Assembly: GCA_022792975.1 (NCBI GenBank)
Contig: JAAWCC010000060.1
Location: 1 to 14,740 of the forward strand
Source of the DNA: Clostridia bacterium
Lineage (GTDB): Bacteria > Bacillota_A > Clostridia > TANB77 > CAG-508
Length of the DNA: 14,740 bases
Direction of reading: 5' to 3'
The translations under genes and the position numbers were made by a program. The notes below the pieces were generated by a model. That model saw only the letters and a program-made list of their open reading frames with translations, did no database searches and was not told the DNA's origin. Shown here in pieces: positions 1 to 8,266 of this stretch (its first letter is position 1; each line of letters starts with the position of its first letter).

Positions 1-269
1 CACCAATCACAAGGTGCTTTTTTCTTTTTAGAGATTTTGTCTAAATAGTTTTTTGTATACATTGTTTTTCCAACGCCACTTGGACCTTCTACATAAAGGT
101 TATATCCATTAACATCAACATTTAGACCAAATTCGAGTGCAACTATTCCTCTTTCTTGACCGATTCCTTTATCTGTTGGTTCAAGTTCTGCTGTGGTTTC
201 GAAATTAAATTTTGTTGTTGAGCAATAGGTCTTTAGTTCTTTATAACTTAATTCATTTTTCTTTTGCAT
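1..269 (-). CDS. Lon-like ATP-dependent protease, AAA N-terminal part (partial)
   Basis: The first 89 codons of a gene that runs off the left edge. The start ATG at 267-269 follows an AAAGGA ribosome site. The N-terminus (LSYKELKTYC, then FNFETTAELEP and GIGQERG) is the pattern of the AAA domain of LonB/YcbZ-type proteases, where a short helical lead-in is followed by the 'GQ-E-R' motif and an ATP site. A Walker A motif (GPSGVGKT) lies at residues 62-69. Family members degrade proteins using ATP; the protease domain would be to the left of the window. It starts 32 bases after rimI on the same strand, so it is probably the last visible gene of the tsaE operon. One CGG lies in codon phase 3 here (ATC-GGT, 160-162) and is read normally as Ile-Gly. 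The family call is firm; the exact subfamily is not. Confidence 0.8.
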   Translation of the reverse strand, partial: MQKKNELSYKELKTYCSTTKFNFETTAELEPTDKGIGQERGIVALEFGLNVDVNGYNLYVEGPSGVGKTMYTKNYLDKISKKKKAPCDW

Positions 270-301
270 CTTTTTTAGTTCCTTTCTTTAACATATGTAT
301 A

Positions 302-731
302 TTAATTAAAATATTTTGTCATGATGTATGCATCATGAGTATTATTATAATATTTTTTTCTTTTGCCGAGAATTTGAAAGCCATATTTTTTATAAAGTGA
401 AATTGCTACTAAATTCTCCTTATTTACCTCTAAAGTAATTGAAGCTGTGCAGCTTTTAGCTTTTATAATTAATTCTTCTAAAAGCCTTGAACCAATACCA
501 ATTCTTCTTTGGTTCTTTTTCACAACAATATTTGCAATATGTGCTTCATCTAATATTATATTTATTCCAGCAAATCCGTACAACCATATTATCACACCTT
601 GCGATAATATAGTAAGATGAAGCAAGAGACAATTCTTCCTTTAACATGTTTGCGTTCCAAAAATCGTCAAATTCAGTTAAGTTTATTAATTCTAGATGGC
701 TTTCTAGCATTTTTTCTATTTTGACATTCAT
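302..731 (-). CDS. rimI: Ribosomal protein/N-alpha-acetyltransferase RimI (one CGGN recoding site)
   Basis: A GNAT-family N-acetyltransferase that by family acetylates protein N-termini such as that of ribosomal protein S18. The start ATG at 729-731 is one base after the tsaB stop, with a GAGGAAAAG ribosome site inside the tsaB tail. The frame is closed unless the C of CGGA at 575-578 is skipped: codons 1-51 end at ...DNMVV, and after the skip the protein resumes with glycine 52, GFAGINIILDEAHI. The join gives 142 residues, the usual RimI length. The acetyl-CoA loop (QRRIGIG) is at about residues 74-80, and the C-terminal LYKKYGF motif is present. Another CGG at 366-368 falls in phase 3 (CTC-GGC) and reads normally as Leu-Gly. 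Position after tsaE and tsaB is the classic bacterial order. Confidence 0.85.
575..578 (-). other. In-frame CGGA read as Gly52 of RimI (+1 recoding site)
   Basis: Codon before: GTA (Val51). Skipping the C joins ...DNMVV to GFAGINI, the usual RimI 'VGFAG' strand. Confidence 0.88.
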
Positions 732-732
732 T

Positions 733-1414
733 TTAAATCTTTTCCTCTGCACTAGATTGCTTTAGATAAAGTGCAGATATGCCTAAAGAATTTGAAAAAT
801 CATTGGCTTTATATTTATTAAATGCACACACACCAACATATTTAGAGGAACTAAGTGTGTCTTCTAAAATTATTACCTCATTTTTTAAATATAATTGTAT
901 CATATCTTTATAAAGTATGCCACAATTTCCGGCAAAAAATATCTTTTTTTTCAAAGAAGTTAATTTTTTTAAAAAGTCTTCTATTTTTTCAAAAGAAAAG
1001 TCAAATATTTTTTCATATTTTTCATTTGAATATTCAAATACACCTGCATATACATTGTCGTGTTTTGCATCTATGAGTGTACAGATATAAGCATCATCTT
1101 CACAAATGGTGTAAGCTAGTGCTTCTAGAGAGGATACTGAAATGCAGGGAATGTTTAATGCATCTGAAAAGGCTTTTATTGTTGATATACCTATTCTAAT
1201 TCCTGTAAATGAGCCGAGGACCTATGTCACAAGCTAAAAATGAGATGCTTTCTAGAGTGGTATTTGTTTCCTTTAACAATTTGTCTATAAGTGGCATTAA
1301 TACTTCTGAATGTGTTTTTGGTGAGTTTTCTGTTAACTCTAATATTAAATTATCGTCTTCTAGTAATGATATTGAAAGTATATCACATGAGGTTTCGATT
1401 GCTAGTATTTTCAT
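733..1414 (-). CDS. tsaB: tRNA t6A biosynthesis protein TsaB (one CGGN recoding site)
   Basis: TsaB is the non-catalytic ASKHA-fold partner of TsaD and TsaE in making N6-threonylcarbamoyl-adenosine on ANN-decoding tRNAs in the cytoplasm. The start ATG (1412-1414) overlaps the tsaE stop in ATGA. The N-terminus MKILAIETSC and the LTENSPKTHSE stretch are typical. The first frame breaks within the signature 'GPGSFTG' motif: it reads ...ACDIGP, then in-frame CGG at 1214-1216, and then runs to a stop six codons later. Skipping the C gives GPGSFTGIRIG and an open frame to the C-terminal ALYLKQSSAEE, the standard TsaB ending. Joined length is 226 residues, normal for the family. CGG at 929-931 is in phase 3 (GCC-GGA) and needs no shift. 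Confidence 0.92.
1213..1216 (-). other. In-frame CGGC read as Gly67 of TsaB (+1 recoding site)
   Basis: Codon before: CCT (Pro66). Skipping the C restores the signature GPGSFTG. Unshifted reading stops at TAG six codons on. Confidence 0.93.
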
Positions 1415-1840
1415 AAATTGGCTCCTTCTATTGTTATTTTTCTTATATTTTCATTGATTAAATCTTTTTCAAAATTGATATATATAGTCTCTTTTGGAAG
1501 CACTGGTTTTATTTGCTCTCCCCATTCTATTATGCATAAACCTTTTTCAAAATACTCTTCTCCACCAATGTTTTCGAAGTCATCTAGATTTTCTAATCTA
1601 TATACATCAAAATGATAGATTGTTATTTGGCTATTTTTATATTCATTTACTATTGTGAATGTTGGGCTTGAGATTTCTTCCTCTAAACCAAAATATGAGA
1701 GTATGCCCTCGGTGAACTTTGTTTTTCCTGAACCTAGCTCTCCGGCTTAGTACAAGTATATCTTTTTCCTTTAGATTTTTTGCTAAGCTTTTTGCCAAGG
1801 ATATAGTATCTGCTTCATTTTTTGTTATATATGTTTTCAT
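1411..1840 (-). CDS. tsaE: tRNA t6A biosynthesis ATPase TsaE (one CGGN recoding site)
   Basis: TsaE is the small P-loop ATPase that drives the TsaB-TsaD t6A synthesis cycle. The start ATG (1838-1840) has an AGGAGGAG ribosome site 7-8 bases upstream. Codons 1-32 end in DILVLS; then an in-frame CGG at 1742-1744 interrupts the P-loop itself. Skipping the C gives glycine 33 and the Walker A sequence GELGSGKT (33-40), followed by SSPTF, the YHFDVYRL motif and IIEWGE, all family landmarks. Joined length is 142 residues, as expected. The stop TGA overlaps the tsaB start by four bases. Read without the skip, the ATP site would be lost, so the protein can only work if the CGGA is recoded. First gene of the operon, with its own promoter at 1893-1921. 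Confidence 0.92.
1741..1744 (-). other. In-frame CGGA read as Gly33 of TsaE (+1 recoding site)
   Basis: Codon before: AGC (Ser32). Skipping the C restores the Walker A motif GELGSGKT. Confidence 0.93.
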
Positions 1841-1892
1841 TGAATTTTCTCCTCCTAGGTAGTTAAATGCTCATATAATTTAAGATTATTTA

Positions 1893-1921
1893 AGTATAGC
1901 ATATATAAGGGGAAAAAGCAA
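1893..1921 (-). promoter_or_regulatory. SigA-like promoter for the tsaE-tsaB-rimI operon
   Basis: On the minus strand: -35 TTGCTT (1916-1921), 17-base spacer, -10 TATACT (1893-1898) preceded by TGC, an extended -10. An AGGAGGAG ribosome site and the tsaE ATG follow. Confidence 0.6.
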
Positions 1922-1925
1922 TTCC

Positions 1926-1954
1926 TTGAAATCTTTTTTTGTTTGAGATATAAT
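1926..1954 (+). promoter_or_regulatory. SigA-like promoter for the NagZ-like gene
   Basis: -35 TTGAAA (1926-1931), 17-base spacer, -10 TATAAT (1949-1954, perfect). The -35 boxes of this and the tsaE promoter are only four bases apart and point away from each other. Confidence 0.7.
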
Positions 1955-2003
1955 ACATATTAATTCTAGATTTATATAGACTAAGGGAAGGAGGAGTATT
2001 TCA

Positions 2004-3177
2004 ATGAAAAGCAAGTTTTTTTTGGTTATTGCTATTATTATGATTATAGTATTTATTGCTTTAATGATGGTTAAAAGTAATAAGGTTAGTATAGATAATA
2101 ATTCCACAAATGAAGATAGTGGTCAAGGAGAGGAGGAAAATAATACAGAATTTATGCAATATGAGATTTTTGCTGGAGTTTTGGATAGAGCACGCAAGAA
2201 GTGTGCTAAGCTTAGTCTTGAAGATAAAATTGGACAGGTTTTTTTAGTACGTTATCCTGAGGATAAACAAACTGAGATTTTGAAGGAGTTTAAGCTTGGT
2301 GGATATTTGTTTTTTGAGAGGGATTTTAAGGGGAGGTCTCGTGAAGAAATAAAAAGAGAAATTGAAGAACTACAAGAAGTATCTGATATCCCAATTTTGA
2401 CTGCTGTTGATGAGGAGGGAGGTAAAGTTGTTAGAATTAGTTCTAATAATAAACTTGCTGATAGCAAGTTTAAATCTCCTAGGGAGCTTTATTTAGAAGG
2501 AGGCTTTGACAGAATTAAAGAGGATACTTTAGCAAAGGCAGAATTTTTACAGGATTTGGGGATTAATTTGAATTTAGCTCCTGTTGTTGATGTTTCTACT
2601 AATGAAAAAGATTATATGTATAAAAGGACTATTGGTGAGGATACAGAGATTACTTCTGAATTTGCGAGAGTAGTTATTAGTGCTAGCAAGACTTTTAATG
2701 TTTCCTTTGCCTTAAAACATTTTCCAGGGTATGGAAGCAATTTAGATACTCATACAGGGGGTTCTACTGATAATAAGTCTTATGAGGAAATATTAAATAG
2801 AGATTTGCCACCCTTTAAAGCAGGAATAGAGGCTGGTGCTGAGGCCGTTTTAGTTAGTCATAATATTGTAAATGCTATTGATTCAAACAGTCCTGCTTCA
2901 CTATCGACTAAGGTGCATGAGATTTTGAGGAGGGAGCTTGGATTTAGTGGTATTATAATTACAGATGATTTATATATGGGGGCAGTTTCTAAGGAGGAAG
3001 ATGCTGTTGTCAAAGCTGTTTTAGCAGGAAATGATTTGATAATTGTTACAGATTACGAAAAGAGTATAAATGAGGTTAAAATTGCATTAGAAGAACGGTA
3101 GGATAAGTGAGGAAAGAATAAATGAGATGGCTGAGAGAGTTTTAGCTTGGAAATATTATAAAGGAATGGAATTTTAA
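2004..3177 (+). CDS. Glycoside hydrolase family 3, NagZ-like beta-N-acetylhexosaminidase (one CGGN recoding site)
   Basis: A family 3 glycosidase of the NagZ type, expected to remove N-acetylglucosamine from peptidoglycan fragments. AGGAGG at 1989-1994 precedes the ATG. Residues 5-23 form one hydrophobic segment, so the enzyme is likely anchored outside the membrane; an acidic linker follows (about 30-50). Family motifs: AVDEEGG (134-140), KHFPGYG with DTHTG (238-252, histidine 250 in the catalytic dyad) and ITDDLYMGA (319-327, with D321 the expected nucleophile). The first frame ends at CGG TAG (3096-3101). Skipping the C gives glycine 365 and GRISEERINEMAERVLAWK, the normal C-terminal helix of NagZ proteins, ending at 390 residues. 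Divergent from tsaE. The precise substrate is inferred. Confidence 0.85.
3096..3099 (+). other. In-frame CGGT read as Gly365 of the NagZ-like enzyme (+1 recoding site)
   Basis: Codon before: GAA (Glu364). The unshifted reading is CGG then TAG, an immediate stop. Skipping the C adds 26 residues starting GRISEERI, the normal C-terminal helix. Confidence 0.88.
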
Positions 3178-3205
3178 AAATTTTAATAAAAAGGTTAAAA
3201 AATCA

Positions 3206-3234
3206 TTGAAGAGTTTGAAAAAATATGATATATT
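3206..3234 (+). promoter_or_regulatory. Possible promoter for the WG-repeat/acpS/tatD group
   Basis: TTGAAG (3206-3211), 17-base spacer, TATATT (3229-3234) in the 161-base gap after the NagZ-like gene. The sequence is very AT-rich, so chance matches are likely. Confidence 0.35.
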
Positions 3235-3338
3235 TAAAATACAAATTTTATTAGATAATTATGACGAGTTTTACAATAGCTTAAATATTTTTATTATTTA
3301 GTTGTTGCTAAGTCAGTTTTAGAAAAGAGTGATTATAT

Positions 3339-4874
3339 ATGGCAAAAAATGGCAGAAGATATGATGGTAGACCTAAGTTGAATATGAAGAAGGTATTTGG
3401 AGTTGCTTTAATTTTTATACTAATTATTGCATGTATTGTTGGGATTGTAAAGCTTCTAAGCAGCAATTCAAAAAGCTTAGCTGGAAAGATAGAAAATGTG
3501 TGCTATTATACCATATATGATAATGGAAAGTGGGGAGTAATAGATTCTTATGGTGATATAATTATCAAACCTACTTATGATGAGATGATAGTTATACCTG
3601 ATGCTATGCAAGATATTTTTATATGTACATATGAGGTAGACTATGGAAATAACAATTACAAGACTAAGGTTATTAATAAAAAGGGTAAGGAAATAATTAA
3701 AGATTATAATAAAATAGAAGCTATTGCAAATTATGATGATAATCATAATATTTGGTATGAAAAAAATGTTTTTAAAGTTGAAAAGGATGGAAAATATGGA
3801 CTTATAAATTATTCAGGGAAGAAGCTATTAAATACTGAATATTCTAATATAAATCCTATTTTTGGAGTAGAGAATAGTTTGGTAATAGAAAAAGATGGAA
3901 AATATGGACTTTGTGACGATTCTGGTAATATAGTTATTGATATAAATTACAAAAGGATTGAAAGAGTTGGTAATGATTATAGAAATGGTTATATAGTAGT
4001 TGACGAAAACAATAAATATGGAATTATTGGCTTCGATAAAAGCAAAATTTTAGATACAAAGTATGAAGAAATAAAGGGAATATGTGGAGAAAATCTTTAT
4101 GCTGTTAAGGAAAATGGAAAATATATCGTCATAAATAAAGCAGGAGAAAAGAAGGTAAATAAAGAGTTTGAGGATATATTAGAAATAAATAAGGATAATA
4201 TAGTTGCCAAAAATTCTAATGGAAAATTTGGCGTTGTTGGTATGGATGGACAAACTAGAATAGATTTTGATTATGACAGTTTAAAAGGCACTAATGAAAA
4301 TTCTTTTATAGCTAAAAAAGGCGATAAATATGGTATTGTAAATATTGATGGAAATGTGGCTTTGCCTATTGAAAGTAAAAATGTGGAATATATTGCGTCT
4401 GGGGACTGCATAGTTGCAAATTACGTGGAGAATGGAAAAGAGATTTCAAGAGTATATAATTCGAATATTGAAGAAAAGATAGTTGGAGATATCAAAGAAA
4501 TAAATACTTCAAAGGGATATATTAGAGTTAGCATAAATGATGAGTACAAATATTATAATTTTAAGTTTGAGGAAAGAGCAGCATCTGAAGTTTTGACTTC
4601 AAATAAGCTATTTTTGAGTAAAAAGGATGGAAAATATGGATTTATAGATGCAAGTGGCAAGGTTGTTGTTGATTATCAATATGATGATGCAACGGAGCAA
4701 AATATAAGTGGGTATGCAGGTATTAAGAAGGAGGGCTTATGGGGTTCAATTGATTTGAATGGCAAGGTTGTTGTTGAACCTAAGTATAATTTAGATAATA
4801 ACAAAAGAATAGACTTTGTTGGTGCTTGGCACTTATGTGAAGATACAAATGCGAATTACTATTTAGATGCTTAA
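3339..4874 (+). CDS. Membrane-anchored WG-repeat protein
   Basis: A 511-residue protein. A short basic N-terminus (GRRYDGRPKLNMKK) precedes one membrane segment (about 18-40), so the rest is predicted to be outside the cell. From about residue 55 to the end it is made of WG (KWG) repeats of roughly 40-45 residues, each with the core 'DGKYG-I-D--G-----Y'. Visible copies include NGKWGVID, DGKYGLIN, DGKYGLCD, NNKYGIIG, NGKFGVVG, GDKYGIVN, DGKYGFID and GLWGSID. This is the sequence of a beta-propeller-like or beta-rich surface domain of unknown ligand. The ribosome site is weak (AAAAGAGTG). The single CGG (4693) is in phase 2 (ACG-GAG). The next gene starts 18 bases later, so the two are probably co-transcribed. 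The function is not known. Confidence 0.8.
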   Translation: MAKNGRRYDGRPKLNMKKVFGVALIFILIIACIVGIVKLLSSNSKSLAGKIENVCYYTIYDNGKWGVIDSYGDIIIKPTYDEMIVIPDAMQDIFICTYEVDYGNNNYKTKVINKKGKEIIKDYNKIEAIANYDDNHNIWYEKNVFKVEKDGKYGLINYSGKKLLNTEYSNINPIFGVENSLVIEKDGKYGLCDDSGNIVIDINYKRIERVGNDYRNGYIVVDENNKYGIIGFDKSKILDTKYEEIKGICGENLYAVKENGKYIVINKAGEKKVNKEFEDILEINKDNIVAKNSNGKFGVVGMDGQTRIDFDYDSLKGTNENSFIAKKGDKYGIVNIDGNVALPIESKNVEYIASGDCIVANYVENGKEISRVYNSNIEEKIVGDIKEINTSKGYIRVSINDEYKYYNFKFEERAASEVLTSNKLFLSKKDGKYGFIDASGKVVVDYQYDDATEQNISGYAGIKKEGLWGSIDLNGKVVVEPKYNLDNNKRIDFVGAWHLCEDTNANYYLDA

Positions 4875-4892
4875 GCCAGAAAGGAATATGTT

Positions 4893-6116
4893 ATGGAACT
4901 AAAGATGAAGTATAATTATAGTTATTTTATATATCCTTATATCATAAAAGAAGGTGGATACAAAAGATATATACAAGGGCTTATGAATAGCGAGAAATAT
5001 ATACCTAAATTTTTTGAGAAGGAAAAGAATTTGAGTATATTCAATTTCTTCTTACCAACTGTTAGAGATTATCTTTTTAAAAGTTTTAATTTATCAAAGG
5101 ATAATAACGCATTTGATAATACTCTTAGAGATAATTTATTTAGAAATTCTCCATGTGTAATGTTTGAGTACAAGATAGGGGAGGATGCGCAAGCAAAGAC
5201 AGGTGAAGAGGAGGGAATCTTTTTCAAGATAGACAAAATAGAGTTGGTTTGCTTTCAGACTGGGATATGTTTTTTGCTACTAAAGGCTAATATAGAGGAT
5301 ACAAATAAATTTGCAGAGCTTTTAAATTTTAATGTTAAGTTTAGAGGTATAAATTCTGAGGTCGCAAATTATGAAGAATATAGGAATATAAAGATACAGA
5401 CAAGCACTTTTGGTGATATAAAAAGGCTTTCAGATTTGATTAAAGAGATAACTTGTGGGATGCAGAATGCTAAAAAGCTTGATATAGATGTAAATAGATT
5501 TTTGACATATTCATATGTTTGTTTAGATCAAGAATATTGGAATGATAACAAACCATTTGAAGATATTGAAAAGGAGTTTTTTAAATTTGCAAATGTGCTT
5601 AATTCAGAGTTTAATTCAGAATTTATAAATGATAAGCTTAGAATTGCAAGCCTTGGAGATTATACAAAGGTGGGGATAAGCAAAGCGGGCGTGAATCTTC
5701 TCACTTCTAGTATAAACACTGTTAATTATACAAATTTGCCTTTTGAGTTTGAGAATGAATATTTATATACATATATATTTACGTTGTATCAAAAGTTTTA
5801 TTTTGCGAAGCTTTTAAATGATTTCAAGAGTAGAATTAAAGGGACAAGAGCGGCAAAAAGGTTTATAGACTTTACAAATGATATATGGGTTCATGAGATT
5901 ACCAATAATGACAATGGAGGTCTGATATTTAAAGCTGCAAAAGAAGCTTTAGAATTGGGAGCAATATATGAAAAAGTAAAAGAGCAATATGATGTTGTTT
6001 ATAAGGGATTTAAAATGAAGGATAGCGATATGTTAAATAAATTAATACTTGTATTGCTTGCGGCTTCTGTTATAACTAATATAGTTAACTTTATAAATTT
6101 ATATAAATTAAAGTAA
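4893..6116 (+). CDS. Unrecognised protein with C-terminal membrane anchor
   Basis: I do not recognise this 407-residue protein. AAAGGA sits 9 bases before the ATG. About 380 residues are soluble, rich in aromatic and acidic residues, and mixed alpha/beta in appearance. A single hydrophobic segment (about residues 383-402, ILVLLAASVITNIVNFI) ends the chain, followed by a few residues, NLYKLK. That is a tail-anchored layout with most of the protein in the cytoplasm. A long helical stretch (ALELGAIYEKVKEQYDVVYKGF) just before the anchor could be a coiled coil. It lies between the WG-repeat gene (18 bases) and acpS (11 bases), so it is part of the same transcript. Three CGG trinucleotides occur, all in phase 2 (GCG-GGC, GCG-GCA, GCG-GCT), read normally. 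No frame break. Confidence 0.7.
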   Translation: MELKMKYNYSYFIYPYIIKEGGYKRYIQGLMNSEKYIPKFFEKEKNLSIFNFFLPTVRDYLFKSFNLSKDNNAFDNTLRDNLFRNSPCVMFEYKIGEDAQAKTGEEEGIFFKIDKIELVCFQTGICFLLLKANIEDTNKFAELLNFNVKFRGINSEVANYEEYRNIKIQTSTFGDIKRLSDLIKEITCGMQNAKKLDIDVNRFLTYSYVCLDQEYWNDNKPFEDIEKEFFKFANVLNSEFNSEFINDKLRIASLGDYTKVGISKAGVNLLTSSINTVNYTNLPFEFENEYLYTYIFTLYQKFYFAKLLNDFKSRIKGTRAAKRFIDFTNDIWVHEITNNDNGGLIFKAAKEALELGAIYEKVKEQYDVVYKGFKMKDSDMLNKLILVLLAASVITNIVNFINLYKLK

Positions 6117-6127
6117 GGAATGAGAAA

Positions 6128-6508
6128 ATGGATATATCATGTGGGACAGATATAATTGAAATAGATAGAATAAAAAAGCTTGTAGATGATTCAATGGAGA
6201 AGTCATTAGATAAGATTTATACAAGAGCTGAAGTGGAGTATTGTGAAAGCAAGCATAATGTAAAATATCAGCATTATGCGGCTAGATTTGCTGCAAAAGA
6301 GGCGATTTTTAAAGCTATATCTGATAGGTTAAATAATAAGTTTGATATATCTTGGAATGATGTTGAAATCTTGAATGATAGTAATGGAAGACCGAAAGTA
6401 AATTTTATTTCTAATAAAGTTGAAGGGATAAAGAATATTGAAATAAGTTTGTCACACTGCAAAGAATATGCAGTGGCAAATGTTGTTGCGCTTTGGGAGG
6501 ATAACTAA
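6128..6508 (+). CDS. acpS: Holo-[acyl-carrier-protein] synthase AcpS
   Basis: AcpS transfers the 4'-phosphopantetheine arm from coenzyme A to the serine of acyl carrier protein, activating fatty acid synthesis. At 126 residues it has the normal length. The metal-binding aspartate is D8 in CGTDIIEIDRI and the metal-binding glutamate is E58 in AARFAAKEAIFKA, both at the standard positions; the ISLSHCKEYAVA motif is near the C-terminus. AAGGA precedes the ATG. It starts 11 bases after the membrane-anchored protein and ends one base before tatD. The one CGG (6279) lies in phase 2 (GCG-GCT), inside the conserved AARF motif, and is plainly read as Ala-Ala without a shift, which is a useful internal control for the recoding seen in neighbours. 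Confidence 0.95.
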   Translation: MDISCGTDIIEIDRIKKLVDDSMEKSLDKIYTRAEVEYCESKHNVKYQHYAARFAAKEAIFKAISDRLNNKFDISWNDVEILNDSNGRPKVNFISNKVEGIKNIEISLSHCKEYAVANVVALWEDN

Positions 6509-6509
6509 A

Positions 6510-7288
6510 ATGAGATTATTTGATACACATTCTCATTATAATGATGAAAGGTTTGATTTAGATAGAGAAGATGTAATAAAGGCTATATATGAAGCGGGAG
6601 TAACTAATACTGTTGCTGTTCGGAGATAATGTAGAAAATTCTAAGCAGGTTATAGAACTTGCAAAAAAATATGAATTTATTTACTCAGCTGTGCGGAATA
6701 CATCCAAATGAAATAAGCATGAGTAAGAAGGAAATTGATGCTGAGATAGGGAAGATAGAAGTGCTTGCACAATATGAGAAAAATGTTGCAATAGGGGAGA
6801 TTGGACTTGATTATCACTGGGTACAGGATACAAAGGAATTGCAAAGATATGCATTTTTAAAGCAGATTAGCTTGGCAAATAAGCTGGAATTGCCAATAAT
6901 TATACATTCAAGAGATGCTATTATGGATACTATTGATATATTAAAAAATGAAGAAGGGCCTGCTAAATGTGGGATTCTTCATTGTTGCCAATTGAATAAA
7001 GATTTAGTTAAGACAGGTTTAGAGGCAGGATTTTATATATCATTTGCTGGGGCAATAACTTATAAAAGCTCTAAGAATGCAAATGATATAATTAGTATGG
7101 TACCAGATGATAGAATTTTAATTGAAACAGATTGTCCTTATCTTAGTCCTGAGCCTCATAGGGGAGAGAGAAATGATTCACGTAATGTGCACTATGTTGC
7201 AGAGAAGATTGCTTCTGTAAAGGGGAGGACCCTGGAGGAGATTGCTGAAATTACTTATGATAATGCTATACGTGTTTATTGCTTGTAG
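6510..7288 (+). CDS. tatD: TatD family metal-dependent deoxyribonuclease (two CGGN recoding sites)
   Basis: A TatD/YcfH-type TIM-barrel hydrolase; family members are divalent-metal DNases acting on 3' ends. The start ATG at 6510 has GGAGG at 6497-6500 within the acpS tail. Two in-frame CGG codons break the frame. At 6621, ...TNTVAV is followed by C, then glycine 38 in GDNVENSKQVIEL. At 6694, ...EFIYSAV is followed by C, then glycine 62 in GIHPNE, the conserved 'VGIHP' motif. With both skips the protein is 258 residues, the family norm. Metal and active-site motifs are all present: DTHSH (5-9), GEIGLDYHW, HSRDA, HCC and ETDCPYLSPEPHRG. The unshifted reading meets TAA two codons after the first CGG. 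A phase-2 CGG (GCG-GGA, 6595) just upstream is read normally. Confidence 0.93.
6621..6624 (+). other. In-frame CGGA read as Gly38 of TatD (+1 recoding site 1)
   Basis: Codon before: GTT (Val37). Unshifted reading meets TAA two codons later. Skipping the C gives AVGDNVENS. Confidence 0.9.
6694..6697 (+). other. In-frame CGGA read as Gly62 of TatD (+1 recoding site 2)
   Basis: Codon before: GTG (Val61). Lies 73 bases after the first site; skipping the C restores SAVGIHPNE, a TatD hallmark. Confidence 0.93.
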
Positions 7289-7313
7289 ATTTTTTTGGGT
7301 AACAAATAAAAAG

Positions 7314-8198
7314 TTATTTCAAGTTACGAAGTGCATTTACACGTTCATCAAGACTAGGATGTGTAGACCAAATGCTTGATTTTTCTATTTTTTTGTCTTT
7401 AAATGGAGAAGCAATATACATATGGGCAGTTGATTTATTAGCTTTTGATAGCTCATTTGGGTCTCCAGAGATTTTTTCTAATGCAGATATTAGTCCATCT
7501 GGGTTTCTAGTATATTTTGCAGAGGTTGCGTCTGCTAAAAATTCTCTACGCCTTGAAAAGGCTAGCTGTATAAGCTTTCCAAATATAGGTGAAAGGATTA
7601 GGAAAATTAGACCTATTAACATTAGAATTGCATTTCCATTGTTATCACTGTTTCTTGAGCTTCTTCTAATAAATGACCTTGTAAAAATATCGGATAGCAT
7701 TACTACAAATCCAACCATTACAGTTAATATAGCTGAAAGTCTTATGTCATAATTTGCTATATGTGCAAGCTCATGACCTATTACGCCTTCTAGTTCATAA
7801 TAGTCCAATTTGTTTAGAAGACCAGTGGTGACACAAATTATAGAGTGATTTGGATCTCTTCCAGTTGCAAATGCGTTTGGCTGCAGGTCATCTACTATAT
7901 ATAGTTTTGGTGTTACACCAATTCCTGAGCTTACAACTAAGGCATCTAGTATATTAACTAATTTTTGATTTTCTGCATGTGTTGCAGGTCTTGCACCTGA
8001 CATTGCTAAAATTATTTTATCACTATTATAATAGGAAATCCATGCTGAGATTATTGAAAATATTAGTGCAAATACAATAGAGAAAATTCCCAAATTGAAT
8101 GCCATACATATATAATAAACAATCAATGTTATTACTATTATAAATATAGATATTATTAAACCTGATTTGATTTTATTAGAACGAATATCCTCGTACAT
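7314..8198 (-). CDS. htpX: Membrane zinc metalloprotease HtpX
   Basis: HtpX is an M48 zinc protease of the membrane that takes part in membrane-protein quality control. The start was set at 8196-8198 (MYEDIRSNK), because AAGGAGG lies 7-8 bases before it; an upstream in-frame start at 8237 would have no such site. The 294 residues contain two N-terminal membrane segments (about 13-33 and 36-55), the zinc motif HELAH (142-146), two further hydrophobic segments (about 155-172 and 190-208) and the third zinc ligand E219 in RRREFLAD. It follows lemA on the same strand, a frequent pairing, with a hairpin in the 68-base gap. No CGG occurs in the coding strand and the frame is intact. Convergent with tatD. 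Confidence 0.93.
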   Translation of the reverse strand: MYEDIRSNKIKSGLIISIFIIVITLIVYYICMAFNLGIFSIVFALIFSIISAWISYYNSDKIILAMSGARPATHAENQKLVNILDALVVSSGIGVTPKLYIVDDLQPNAFATGRDPNHSIICVTTGLLNKLDYYELEGVIGHELAHIANYDIRLSAILTVMVGFVVMLSDIFTRSFIRRSSRNSDNNGNAILMLIGLIFLILSPIFGKLIQLAFSRRREFLADATSAKYTRNPDGLISALEKISGDPNELSKANKSTAHMYIASPFKDKKIEKSSIWSTHPSLDERVNALRNLK

Positions 8199-8225
8199 AT
8201 AAATCCTCCTTACTAGGTAAATAAT

Positions 8226-8259
8226 AAAGCTAGCCAAAACAAGATGTTAAGCTAGCTTT
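8226..8259 (-). terminator. Hairpin between lemA and htpX
   Basis: A perfect 9-base inverted repeat (AAAGCTAGC/GCTAGCTTT) with a 16-base loop lies between the lemA stop and the htpX ribosome site. On the minus strand it is followed by only a short T-rich run, so it is more likely a partial terminator or RNA-stability element than a strong stop. Confidence 0.5.
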
Positions 8260-8266
8260 TACTTTT

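Noticed and set aside
732..752. Upstream GTG start for rimI inside tsaB
   Set aside because: It would add seven non-conserved residues. ATG at 731 has a ribosome site and lies one base after the tsaB stop.
2818..2862. CCG/CGG trinucleotides on the non-coding strand, such as GCC-GTT in the NagZ-like gene, as extra recoding sites
   Set aside because: On the coding strand these are not CGG, and the frame is unbroken there.
5940..6116. CorA- or DUF155-like identity for the 407-residue protein from its C-terminal helix plus membrane segment
   Set aside because: The resemblance is only in general layout; no signature motif such as GMN was seen.
7289..7313. Weak inverted repeat (AAATAA/TTATTT) between tatD and htpX as a terminator
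   Set aside because: Only six A/T pairs with no GC, expected by chance in this base composition.
8199..8237. Longer htpX start 13 codons upstream
   Set aside because: No ribosome site before it and it overlaps the lemA-htpX hairpin; the start at 8198 has AAGGAGG at the right distance.
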